A stretch of 13,852 nt of DNA from Chersky-267 sp034666965 (GTDB lineage Bacteria > Chloroflexota > Limnocylindria > Limnocylindrales > CSP1-4): NCBI GenBank assembly GCA_034666965.1, contig JAXDKT010000117.1:1-13852 (forward strand), given 5' to 3'. Position numbers and translations under genes: made by a program. Under the pieces are notes generated by a model. The model ran no database searches and was not told where the DNA came from. It saw only the letters and a list, made by a program, of their open reading frames with translations. Numbering within the stretch: position 1 is the stretch's first letter; the number at the start of each line of letters is the position of its first letter. This document shows, piece by piece, positions 6,889 to 13,633 of the stretch.

Positions 6889-9800
6889 TCACAGGCTCTC
6901 TAGCGGAGGCGGCTCGATACCGAGGTCGTTCCTGAGGACCGCCGCGTAGTGCTCGTATTGCTCCGCGGCCGCCGAATGGGCGCCAGTTCGGCGATAGAGT
7001 CTCAGTAACGAAAGTTCGACCTGTTCGGCGTCAGGATCGGCCTCCAATGCTCTTCTCGCCAGCCCAATCGCCCGATCGAAGGCGCCAGCGTTAGTGTCTG
7101 CCGAGACGGCGCGCTCGATGATCTCCAGATAGGTGGCGTGCATTGAGTCCCGATACTGCGCAGCCCATTCCTCGTACTCGAAGTCGAGCGCAAACCGGCC
7201 GCGGTACGTCTGGCTTACGACATCAACGTTGTCCGGAGAGGGGTCCCGTTCTGCCAGCTTGATGGCGGCCCGGGAACGGGAAGATCGACTGTCCACGAGC
7301 TCGGGATCGAGCCACAGCACGTCGGAGTTGTGATGCACGTATCCAGGAGTCGTTTCCTCAGAAAAGGCAGGCTCGAACACGCGGCGAAGGTAGTAGACCG
7401 TTTGATTGAGCGAGTTCACCGCGACCTCCGGCGCTAGTTCGGGCCACAAGCCCTCGAGTACCTGGTCACGGGTGGCGGACATGTTCGAGCGAGATAATAG
7501 GAAACACAGAAGCGCAAGGACCTTGCGGCGTATGCCCGTGCCCGGGATCAGGGTGTCTCCACGTTGGAGGATGACGCGGCCTTGATCCTCGACCGTGATT
7601 CGAGCCGCGAGCCTCCGTGCCAGTCCGCGCCCGAGTGCAGAGGCCCCAGGCGACGCCCGAAGGTCTCGGGCTACACGACGCAGAGGGAGGACATCTTCGC
7701 GTTCGCCAACTTGATCCAGAATGACTGCGGCTTCAAAACGCACGTGCGGATCGTCCCGAACGAGCGCTTGTCTGAGTCCCTCTCTCCATCTGTCGGGGAT
7801 CCGAAGGGCTTCGGCTGCTACGGCGGCCAGTATTGGAGCGCCGAGCAGCGGGAGTCGGTCGATGATCAGCTCAGCTATTAGCGACAAGCTGGCCGGTCGC
7901 TCCGCGGCCACATGCCCAACGGCTTGATTGAAGCTGGGCTGACCTTCGATCGCGGCTTGGATGACGTGAGCGGCACCGACGTAGAGTCGGGCGCCTTGTC
8001 GCACCGCGAGGTGATGGGCGGCGAACGCGACCTTGTCCGCATCGTCCGACTGCGTCGAGACGGCCAGCCGAGCTCTGGTCAAGAGGACTCGGCTCATGAA
8101 CGCCGCAATAGAGTGCGGTCGGTCAATCGCGATGCCGTCGATGCTCCCCTGGGCCCCAACGAAGTCGTTACGCCGCAACGCGAGCATGGCAGACACGAGG
8201 CGCTGGTGATCGGCTGTGGACTCCGAAACAAAGCGAGCGCCGAATGATCGAGAGAGGACCCCCTCCCCATGCAAGCGGTCGCCGAACGCGGCGTAGGCTT
8301 CCGCGATGTCCGTTAGAGTCTCGCCCCGTACCGCATCAAACTCACCGGTCTCAGCGAGCCGGAACTCCTCTTGGGCATCGTCCCACTTGCCTTGCTGTGC
8401 AAGCGCCCAACCACGAAGTGCTCTCGCTCCTTCGACTTCAATGCCGGCAGATGTGGCCGATAGTTCGTGGATCGCCCTTGTCGACGCCGATAGGGCGCCT
8501 GCCGCGTCGCCGCGCGCAAGGTCGATATCGGCGATATTCAGCCACGTAATGCCCACGTAGTGCCGGAGCCCGTTCGCCTCCTGGTCGACGGCCATCTCAA
8601 GGAGCAACCTCCGCACGTCATCCAGGCTCGCCTGCAATGAGGCATCGAGAATGGCCCCCACTCCTCTCGCGATCGACCGGAGGATTCGGGAGCCTGTTCG
8701 GTTGGTGAGAAGCTCCGCTACGTCCCGCTCGGTTTCGAGTTGCCCGCTGACGTGGAGAACAGCAATGAGGTTCAGCAATGCGTGGTCGGTTAGCGTGTCA
8801 TCATCCGACGTCATCGCGGTGTCGACGGCGAGCTCGGCGTGGACAAGGGCGCTGTCGGTACGGCCGCGGTGGAGCTCCATCCGGGACACGAACAGTTCGA
8901 AGGCGGCGTTGTTTTCTGCGCCTATCCGCAGGACGTAGGACTCGGCTAGGGCGAATTCGCCGCTACCCATGATCGTCGGGACGGCGGCCTGAACCACGGT
9001 GCCCAGATCCGCCATGTCGTCGGCGGCCGCAAAGTGATAGGCCGCTAGCCGCCAATCCGTCATTCCGGCGTGGCGGGCCACCGCACGATGGAGTTCTCTG
9101 GCTGCGGCGTCACCCAGGGTTCGACGCAGCCGCGATTCGAGGAACTCTCGTACGAGCGGGTGATAGCGCCTGGCTCCGTGGCGGCCGGTTCCTCGCGTCG
9201 ACAGGAGGCCCAGCCGCTCGGTCGTCGCGATCAACTCCTTGGCGCGTGGTCCTGGGAATCCGCCAATGACCTCGGCCAGGACCGGATCGACGGCCTGGAG
9301 CAGCGACGTCGTCATCAGAAAACGTTGGGTCTCGTCGTCGAGGTCGCCGACCACTTCCTCGGCGAGATAGTCATACAACTCGCCATGGGCGCCAGTCATC
9401 CCCCGGATGAAGGCCCTGATCTCGCCGGGCGATCGCTCGCGCAGCGCCGCGTTCACCATCTCGAGCGATGCCGCCCAGCCCTCTGTCCGATGAGTCAGGT
9501 CGGCTAGCACATCCGGCTCAAGGGGACGCTTATAGGTGTCACGGAAGAGCCGTTCGGTCTCGTCGAGGTCGAAGCGCAGGTCCGTCGCATTCAGTTCGGC
9601 GACCTCCCCGAGCGTCCGCAACCGCGCCAGCGGGATGGTCGGCAACTGGCGACTCAGGAACACGAGCGTAAGCCGCTCGGGAGCACGGCCGATCAGCTCC
9701 TTGACCAGAATCCTGATGTCTGGAACGTCGTCGACGAGATGGTAGTCGTCGATGATCAGGGCGACGCCTCTCGGCCCGAGGACTTGGAGCTCCCGCATGA

Positions 9801-9969
9801 ACGTGCTGATGATGGTGTCGCGCGAAGGTCCGCTGGCGACGCCGAGCTCCGAGAGCAGACCCTTCGTCGCCGGCGCAAAGTCCGGTTCGATCTCACGCCC
9901 GGCGGCCACCAGGTAGTGAAGGAAGCTGACCCAGTTGCCGTCCTCTTCATGAAGCGCTGAGCGACGCAA
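6889..9969 (-). CDS. 5'-truncated MalT-like ATPase/TPR regulator with C-terminal SARP (BTAD) module
   Basis: The open frame encodes 1026 residues. Near the N-terminus lies a MalT-type STAND ATPase core: Walker B ALIIDDYHLVDD (70-81) and the sensor region VFLSRQLPTIPLARLR (102-117). A long alpha-helical repeat region (TPR-like, about 330-790) follows. Residues 798-890 form an OmpR-type winged helix (RRKVLALLCFLLSR, SLNQTVYYLRR), and 895-1026 a bacterial transcriptional activation domain ending RNDLGIEPPP. It is a signal-integrating transcription activator. The protein starts abruptly at a TTG with RRSALHEEDGNWVSFLHYL, which corresponds to the segment that follows the P-loop in relatives. No GxxGxGKT motif exists here or in any upstream minus-strand frame, so about 60-100 N-terminal residues are lost and ATP binding should fail. 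It is probably a pseudogene, although the DNA-binding end is intact. Its 3' end borders the HD-GYP leader. Confidence 0.85.
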   Translation of the reverse strand: MRRSALHEEDGNWVSFLHYLVAAGREIEPDFAPATKGLLSELGVASGPSRDTIISTFMRELQVLGPRGVALIIDDYHLVDDVPDIRILVKELIGRAPERLTLVFLSRQLPTIPLARLRTLGEVAELNATDLRFDLDETERLFRDTYKRPLEPDVLADLTHRTEGWAASLEMVNAALRERSPGEIRAFIRGMTGAHGELYDYLAEEVVGDLDDETQRFLMTTSLLQAVDPVLAEVIGGFPGPRAKELIATTERLGLLSTRGTGRHGARRYHPLVREFLESRLRRTLGDAAARELHRAVARHAGMTDWRLAAYHFAAADDMADLGTVVQAAVPTIMGSGEFALAESYVLRIGAENNAAFELFVSRMELHRGRTDSALVHAELAVDTAMTSDDDTLTDHALLNLIAVLHVSGQLETERDVAELLTNRTGSRILRSIARGVGAILDASLQASLDDVRRLLLEMAVDQEANGLRHYVGITWLNIADIDLARGDAAGALSASTRAIHELSATSAGIEVEGARALRGWALAQQGKWDDAQEEFRLAETGEFDAVRGETLTDIAEAYAAFGDRLHGEGVLSRSFGARFVSESTADHQRLVSAMLALRRNDFVGAQGSIDGIAIDRPHSIAAFMSRVLLTRARLAVSTQSDDADKVAFAAHHLAVRQGARLYVGAAHVIQAAIEGQPSFNQAVGHVAAERPASLSLIAELIIDRLPLLGAPILAAVAAEALRIPDRWREGLRQALVRDDPHVRFEAAVILDQVGEREDVLPLRRVARDLRASPGASALGRGLARRLAARITVEDQGRVILQRGDTLIPGTGIRRKVLALLCFLLSRSNMSATRDQVLEGLWPELAPEVAVNSLNQTVYYLRRVFEPAFSEETTPGYVHHNSDVLWLDPELVDSRSSRSRAAIKLAERDPSPDNVDVVSQTYRGRFALDFEYEEWAAQYRDSMHATYLEIIERAVSADTNAGAFDRAIGLARRALEADPDAEQVELSLLRLYRRTGAHSAAAEQYEHYAAVLRNDLGIEPPPLESL

Positions 9970-10003
9970 GCGTTTTGGCGATTTTCCCGAGGCGCTCAGC
10001 GCT
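9953..10003. repeat. Perfect 11-bp inverted repeat at the element/chromosome junction
   Basis: AGCGCTGAGCG (9953-9963) and CGCTCAGCGCT (9993-10003) are exact inverted complements separated by 29 nt. The left arm overlaps the first codons that still align with the regulator family, so the repeat coincides with the point where the regulator gene breaks. The spacer holds two T-runs (TTTT at 9973-9976 and 9982-9985). It may be a recombinase binding site at an att junction, or a hairpin at the element end. Confidence 0.55.
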
Positions 10004-10046
10004 CCCGTCGTGGACTGTCCACCACCTCCAGATCGACTCGAACAAC

Positions 10047-10083
10047 GAGCGTTCCTGGCAGTAGCCAGGGGCGCTCTTTCTGT
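10047..10083 (+). terminator. Rho-independent terminator-like hairpin ahead of the plus-strand operon
   Basis: GAGCGTTCCTGGC (10047-10059), loop AGTA, and GCCAGGGGCGCTC (10064-10076) form a continuous 13-bp stem with two G.T pairs. It is followed on the plus strand by TTTCTGTT. No plus-strand gene is evident upstream of it. The next gene starts about 28-34 nt downstream, so it may be an attenuator, a barrier to read-through from the chromosome, or the end of a short RNA starting near 9970. Confidence 0.5.
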
Positions 10084-10109
10084 TCCTAGCGAGGTTCCAG
10101 GCCTTGGCC

Positions 10110-10421
10110 ATGACTCTCGAAAAGCCCCTCGTCGACCCGGTCGTCAGCCGCCGAAACCGCATCGGCGGGCTAGTCGGTGTTGCCAAACGTGGCCGCCGTG
10201 GGGTGATCGCCCCAGCCCAGGCCGCCGCGTTCGCTCGGTTCGAGCTGGAGCTGCTTTCCGTCGACCCCACCCTGGCCGACCGTCCCGACGAGCTGCGCGC
10301 CCGAGCCAAGTATCTCCAGAGGGCGCACATGCTCAGTTGCTCGAACAAGAGCGCCGCCGTGCGCCGCGCCCGGAAGAACCTGGAACGCCTCGACGCCCGG
10401 AAGGCCCGGGAACGCCGATGA
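10110..10421 (+). CDS. Small basic protein of unknown function, first gene of the element operon
   Basis: The 103-residue protein begins MTLEKPLVDPVVSRRNRIGG. The middle is predicted helical (APAQAAAFARFELELLSVD) and the C-terminus is very basic (about nine Arg or Lys in AVRRARKNLERLDARKARERR), suggesting nucleic-acid contact, though I recognise no family. The ATG at 10110 has AGG 8 nt upstream. A TTG at 10104, with GAGG 9 nt upstream, would add two residues and is an equal alternative. The stop TGA overlaps the next start as ATGA, so the two genes are likely co-translated. Small basic helical proteins in this position are common in phage and plasmid modules. Confidence 0.65.
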   Translation: MTLEKPLVDPVVSRRNRIGGLVGVAKRGRRGVIAPAQAAAFARFELELLSVDPTLADRPDELRARAKYLQRAHMLSCSNKSAAVRRARKNLERLDARKARERR

Positions 10422-10801
10422 GCACCTGTCCGACGTGCGGGCAGGACCGACCCGAGCCGAAGCCTGAGCCGCTACCTGAGATCACCTGCGCCTACTGCGG
10501 GCAGTGGTTCCAGATCAGCCCGCTGCATCCGAATGTCTTCACCTACCACTACTGCGATGAGATGAGAGACGCCGGCCTCATCGACCCGTACCCACGGCTC
10601 CGCGAGACCGGCGCGTGCTGCCCCTGTGGCCGGAAGGGCGTCCACGCCGTGGCCGGGTGCGCCTACCTCAGCGACCCGTCCATCACAGACCGGATCACCG
10701 GTCCCGAGATGGAGTGGGACGGCTCTCTCGCCGCGACCTACCGCGCTGCCCACGAACCCAAATCCGGGCCAATCCAGGCTCTCATTCGGAGGATCAAGTG
10801 A
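10418..10801 (+). CDS. Zinc-finger-like small protein of unknown function
   Basis: The 127-residue protein starts MSTCPTCGQDRPEPKPEP. It has a CPTCG pair (4-8), a second CAYCG pair (24-28) followed by H37, H44 and C46, and a third cluster CCPCG (67-71) with H76 and C81. These are probably two zinc-binding knuckles. The start overlaps the previous stop (ATGA), and its own stop TGA overlaps the GTG of the next gene (GTGA). The same frame is open upstream to 10010, but those codons are Arg/Pro-rich and lie inside the previous gene, so the short version is preferred. A DNA- or protein-binding accessory role is a guess. Confidence 0.7.
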   Translation: MSTCPTCGQDRPEPKPEPLPEITCAYCGQWFQISPLHPNVFTYHYCDEMRDAGLIDPYPRLRETGACCPCGRKGVHAVAGCAYLSDPSITDRITGPEMEWDGSLAATYRAAHEPKSGPIQALIRRIK

Positions 10802-11334
10802 CGGACGACTTCGACGCAGACTTCGGCGATCTCGACCTCGAACCGATGGTCGACCCAGCCGCACCCGAGCCGACCCCGTGGGACGGCCGGATCACGCCGG
10901 ACGCCTGGAGGGACCACTTCCCGGCATCTTCGAGCGACATCCCGGGCGCCCGCTCATCCCAGCCGGTCACACCGATCCTGACGGACGCTGTGGCGAACGC
11001 CAGCGATGCGGTCCAGCTTGCGCGCGACTTTGATCTCGCGACCCTCGGTGCCGCGCTCAGCGAGCGCAACACCGGGACCAAGGACGCCTCCCAGTGGACC
11101 AAGGCCGACCGAGTGATCTACTCGGCCGCGATGATCCGGGCCGAGTTCGATCGCGCCGAAGCCGCCAAGGCCGAGATCCCCGAGGCCATCGACGAGCCGG
11201 ACGCGATCCGGGATATGTCCGATGACGACTTCGAGCAGCTCGTCCAGGTCGCCAAGGGCACGCATGACGGAGGCCGCCGCCTAAGCCCGGCGGGACGCGA
11301 AGTCGCGCGTCGCCTCAGCGGCTTCGCCCGATGA
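10798..11334 (+). CDS. Acidic protein of unknown function
   Basis: The 178-residue protein begins with GTG, overlapping the previous gene by 4 nt. Residues 1-30 are strongly acidic (DDFDADFGDLDLEP). A Pro/Ser-rich linker follows, then a helical core with QLARDFDLATLG, ASQWTKADRVIYSAAMIRAEFDRAEAAKAEIPE and MSDDDFEQLVQVAKG. It ends in a basic tail (REVARRLSGFAR). The domain order suggests a soluble partner protein. No catalytic motif is visible and I do not recognise a family. The stop TGA overlaps the next start (ATGA). Confidence 0.7.
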   Translation: MTDDFDADFGDLDLEPMVDPAAPEPTPWDGRITPDAWRDHFPASSSDIPGARSSQPVTPILTDAVANASDAVQLARDFDLATLGAALSERNTGTKDASQWTKADRVIYSAAMIRAEFDRAEAAKAEIPEAIDEPDAIRDMSDDDFEQLVQVAKGTHDGGRRLSPAGREVARRLSGFAR

Positions 11335-11537
11335 AGCCGATCGAGCCCGCTGAGCTGCCGAACGTTCTCGACGGGATGAACCGAGCCGGACCGCCGGGCA
11401 TGTTCACCAGCGACAAGGCCACAGGCAAGTGGCGCCCGCCGGCTGTGTGCTCCAACTGCCACAGCGCCGGAACCGGCGTCATGGTCCAGGACGCCCGCGG
11501 CCTGTGGCTCTGCGAGGGCTGCGATGCAGCGGCCTAA
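11331..11537 (+). CDS. Small zinc-ribbon protein
   Basis: The 68-residue protein has two Cys pairs, VCSNC (39-43) and CEGC (61-64), separated by 17 residues with a GLWLCEGC ending. This is the layout of a zinc ribbon, as in many small phage and plasmid proteins. It is the fourth gene in a chain joined by 4-nt overlaps, starting at ATG 11331-11333 inside the previous stop. Function is unknown; binding DNA or another replication protein would fit the location. Confidence 0.7.
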   Translation: MKPIEPAELPNVLDGMNRAGPPGMFTSDKATGKWRPPAVCSNCHSAGTGVMVQDARGLWLCEGCDAAA

Positions 11538-11754
11538 CGCCTACTCGGCCGCGGCGGGCACTCCTCCGCCTGCCAAGGCCGATCCGTCTGGGGATCGCCG
11601 CCGGTGTTGTGGCCGGCGCCCAGGCCATCTAGCTGGCGGCCCGACTCGTCCCCGGGCCGCCAGCGCCCCTAATCAACCCATCTAGACAAAGCGAAACCCC
11701 CCGGCGCCTATCGAGCAGATAAGCCGGGGGTCAAGACCTCAGGAGGCGACCCCT
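11538..11754 (+). other. Intergenic region with strong stem-loop upstream of the Rep-like gene
   Basis: This 217-nt gap separates the four-gene chain from the ATPase gene. CCCCCGGC (11698-11705) pairs perfectly with GCCGGGGG (11723-11730), and the inner segment can add TATC with GATA around a GAGCA loop. On the plus strand no T-run follows. On the minus strand the stem is followed by GTTTCGCTTT, so it is a terminator candidate in that direction. It ends 10 nt before the Shine-Dalgarno of the ATPase gene, where it could control translation. I see no convincing gene or promoter in the rest of the gap. Confidence 0.5.
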
Positions 11755-12972
11755 TTGATCGAGACCAATCCTACCGCACCGCCGAGGAAGGCCGACAACT
11801 GGCCGGCCTGGGCCGAGCCGCTGAGGGACCCACGGTTCCCTTGGTCGGCCCACGCCAAGCGCCAGGACGCAACGCACCGCCGGTACTACGACCTAGCCCA
11901 CGGCGAGGGCGCGTGGGACGCCGCCTGGGCGCGCCGAGACGCAGAGCCCGTCCCGACGACCGAGAGGCCTCATTCCGCCCGCCTAGGCGACTTCCTGGCG
12001 ATCGAGCGCGGCGAGTACCCGTACCTCATCGACCGGATGGTCCCGGCGCATGGCCTGACCGTCCTCATCGGCTCGAGCAAGATCGGCAAGAGCTTCCTCG
12101 CCCTCCAGATGGCGATCGCGGTATCGACCGCCACCGACTTCATGGGCATCACCGCGACCGGGACGCCCGTGCCGACCCTCTTCATCGAGGAGGAGGGTGG
12201 CGAACACGGTCTCGAATGGCGCCTCCGGAAGATGGCGACCTACGCGATCGCCCAGGACGCCCCGCTCTACGTCTGGGCACGACCCCGCCTGGTCCTGAAC
12301 ACGACCGAGGGCATCGCGGCGCTCCGCGAGGAGATCGAACATACGGGCGCGAAGCTGGTCATCGTCGGGACCTTGAACGCGACCACGAAGGGCATCGACG
12401 AGAATGACGCCAGCCTCGGCGAGTTCGCCCACACGATCCAAGACCTCGCCCAAGAGCTCCGCGTTGCGATCATCCTGCCGCACCACCTGAACAAGGCCGC
12501 GAGCAGGACCGGCAAGAGCACCTCGATCGAGGACATGCTGATCGGCAGCCGCGGCTCCGGGTCCCTCATCGGCGCGGCCGAGTCGATCATCGGCATCGCT
12601 CGGAAGGCCAAGGACGACATCGGCAAGCTCATCATCCAGCCCCGCGAGTCGGGCAACCAGGAGCTGTACTTCGAGATCGACCCCGGGACCCGGGCCATCT
12701 ATCCGACCGCCGAGACGATGGACGCGATCGACCAGTACGACGAGACGTTCGTCCTGAGCGCACTCTGTCAGGCCGACGGCCCAAGGACGGTCGCGGAGAT
12801 CCACGCAGAACTGGGCTGGACGAGCAAGTCCCGTGACACGGTGCAGCGCCGGTTCGCCAGGCTCCTCCAGCGTCACTTGATCGAGAAGGCTGGCACGGCC
12901 CAGGGCTCGAACGCGTTGATGTACCAGCCCACGACCGCCGGCCAGGTCGAGTACGAAGACGCCGCGGCATGA
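11755..12972 (+). CDS. RepA-like RecA-fold ATPase (AAA_25 type), plasmid or phage replication
   Basis: The 405-residue protein starts with TTG, 8 nt after a perfect AGGAGG (11741-11746). An N-terminal segment (1-75) resembles a short Trp-rich adaptor. Walker A is GSSKIGKS (106-113), followed by FLALQMAIAVS. TLFIEEEGGE (141-150) matches the catalytic-Glu region, and ILPHHLNKAASRTGK (240-254) matches the family's conserved HHxxK loop. The GSRGSGSLIGAAESII region (264-279) fits the oligomer interface. A winged helix follows (about 335-385; TVAEIHAELGWTSKSRDTVQRRFARLLQ). Relatives are hexameric helicases such as RSF1010 RepA and AAA_25 proteins of phages and integrative elements. The Walker B strand reads KLVIVGTLNATT (200-211), with Gly where the family usually has Asp. 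Iterons directly downstream support an origin-linked role. Confidence 0.82.
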   Translation: MIETNPTAPPRKADNWPAWAEPLRDPRFPWSAHAKRQDATHRRYYDLAHGEGAWDAAWARRDAEPVPTTERPHSARLGDFLAIERGEYPYLIDRMVPAHGLTVLIGSSKIGKSFLALQMAIAVSTATDFMGITATGTPVPTLFIEEEGGEHGLEWRLRKMATYAIAQDAPLYVWARPRLVLNTTEGIAALREEIEHTGAKLVIVGTLNATTKGIDENDASLGEFAHTIQDLAQELRVAIILPHHLNKAASRTGKSTSIEDMLIGSRGSGSLIGAAESIIGIARKAKDDIGKLIIQPRESGNQELYFEIDPGTRAIYPTAETMDAIDQYDETFVLSALCQADGPRTVAEIHAELGWTSKSRDTVQRRFARLLQRHLIEKAGTAQGSNALMYQPTTAGQVEYEDAAA

Positions 12973-13415
12973 CTCTCGATCAGGTCTCCGCAGCAACAAC
13001 TTCGATTACCGCACAGGTCGCCGCATCGCCGCAGCCCTATAGGCTGCTGCGGTGCTGCGGTGACCGTCCGTATGGGGTCTTGCCGCAGCCCGAAACCCGG
13101 TTTGCGGTGCGTTTTGAGCACGAAACCGACCGGTCACCGCAGGGTCACCGCAAGCCCTTGCGGAGTTGCGGCGACCCCGGTCACCGCAGACCCTTGCGGC
13201 GACCCCCATCACACAAGGTCAACCTCTGCTCGCGGTTGGCCCCACGAGTCCCCCTGGCTCGGTCCCTGCCCGCAGTCAATCGCCTCGGCTGCGGGCGGGG
13301 AGCACCACATACGCCGGGAGTCTCCGACCCGGCCAGGCGTGTACAGCGCCGAACGCACACGGCCGGCTCCGTCACCGTCGGGGTCGGCCGTGAGCGCCTC
13401 CAGGAGGACCAATGA
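12969..13415 (+). CDS. Doubtful ORF overlapping the iteron region
   Basis: A 148-codon open frame begins at an ATG inside the stop of the ATPase gene (ATGA) and ends with an ATGA overlap to the next gene, the pattern of its neighbours. The translation begins MTLDQVSAATTSITAQ, which looks protein-like. From residue 25 on it is rich in Arg, Pro, Cys and Gly, and this part is made of the iteron repeats and a long hairpin. I see no domain. More likely only a short N-terminal part is real, or the stretch is a non-coding origin. Confidence 0.3.
   Translation: MTLDQVSAATTSITAQVAASPQPYRLLRCCGDRPYGVLPQPETRFAVRFEHETDRSPQGHRKPLRSCGDPGHRRPLRRPPSHKVNLCSRLAPRVPLARSLPAVNRLGCGRGAPHTPGVSDPARRVQRRTHTAGSVTVGVGRERLQEDQ
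13016..13204. repeat. Iteron cluster TGCGGYGACC, candidate replication origin
   Basis: Seven perfect copies of the 10-mer TGCGGYGACC are present. Plus-strand copies are at 13056-13065, 13167-13176 and 13195-13204. Inverted copies (GGTCRCCGCA) are at 13016-13025, 13132-13141, 13143-13152 and 13179-13188. Partial copies lie at 13026-13033, 13048-13054, 13102-13109 and 13158-13163. Some neighbours are 11-12 bp apart, about one helical turn, and 13167-13188 forms a back-to-back pair with a 2-nt gap. Clustered short repeats just downstream of a RepA-like gene are typical of plasmid and phage origins. Operator sites for a repressor are the alternative. Confidence 0.65.
13264..13300. other. 12-bp stem-loop next to the iterons
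   Basis: CCCTGCCCGCAG (13264-13275) pairs with CTGCGGGCGGGG (13289-13300) over 12 bp with one G.T pair, leaving a 13-nt loop. No T-run follows on either strand. Its position 60 nt past the last iteron fits a structured part of an origin (for example a primase or single-strand initiation hairpin), but this is inference. Confidence 0.45.
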
Positions 13416-13594
13416 GCCGTCGCAAGCCACTGGTCATCAGCAGAACCGTATGGGTCCGCGGTACCCGCGTGATCATCTCCTGGACCAGCCCGCGCGACCG
13501 CAAGAGACTCCTCGCCAACGCCGATCCTGACCGGACCGTCATCTTCGAGCCCGCCGCTGACCAGGTATCGCCCGGTCGCGACATCGCCCTCTAA
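13412..13594 (+). CDS. Small basic protein of unknown function
   Basis: The 60-residue protein starts at ATG 13412-13414 with AGGAGG (13402-13407) 4 nt upstream, a good but slightly close ribosome binding site. The sequence begins MSRRKPLVISRTVWVRGTRV and has alternating hydrophobic residues suggesting beta-strands (VISRTVWV, TRVIISW, RTVIFEP), so it may fold as a small beta-barrel. It has no recognisable motif. An inverted repeat ACGGCCG/CGGCCGT (13359-13365 and 13385-13391) lies just upstream. A regulator or a small recombination-type accessory protein would fit, but nothing in the sequence shows it. Confidence 0.55.
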   Translation: MSRRKPLVISRTVWVRGTRVIISWTSPRDRKRLLANADPDRTVIFEPAADQVSPGRDIAL

Positions 13595-13633
13595 CCCTGA
13601 TACTGACCGCCCCTCGGTCACCTTCCGGCAGGT

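Noticed and set aside
9947..10348. Minus-strand ORF that might supply the missing regulator N-terminus by frameshift
   Set aside because: No P-loop or family motif is present and it is antisense to the first element gene.
10010..10417. N-terminal extension of the zinc-finger-like protein
   Set aside because: The added codons are Arg/Pro-rich, overlap the preceding gene entirely, and the ATGA overlap at 10418 gives a natural start before the first Cys pair.
11524..11673. A 49-codon ORF after the zinc-ribbon gene
   Set aside because: It lacks a ribosome site, overlaps the previous gene by 14 nt and has a Pro/Arg/Gly-rich composition typical of non-coding GC-rich DNA.
11983..12999. A 338-codon open frame on the minus strand
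   Set aside because: It mirrors the RepA-like gene, which has Walker A and other family motifs; this frame has none.
13016..13204. CRISPR array
   Set aside because: The repeats are only 10 bp, occur in both orientations and have uneven spacing, so they fit iterons rather than CRISPR repeats.
13181..13621. A 146-codon minus-strand ORF over the origin-like region
   Set aside because: Its translation is low in hydrophobic order, it opposes the better-supported 13412-13594 gene, and it spans the hairpins.
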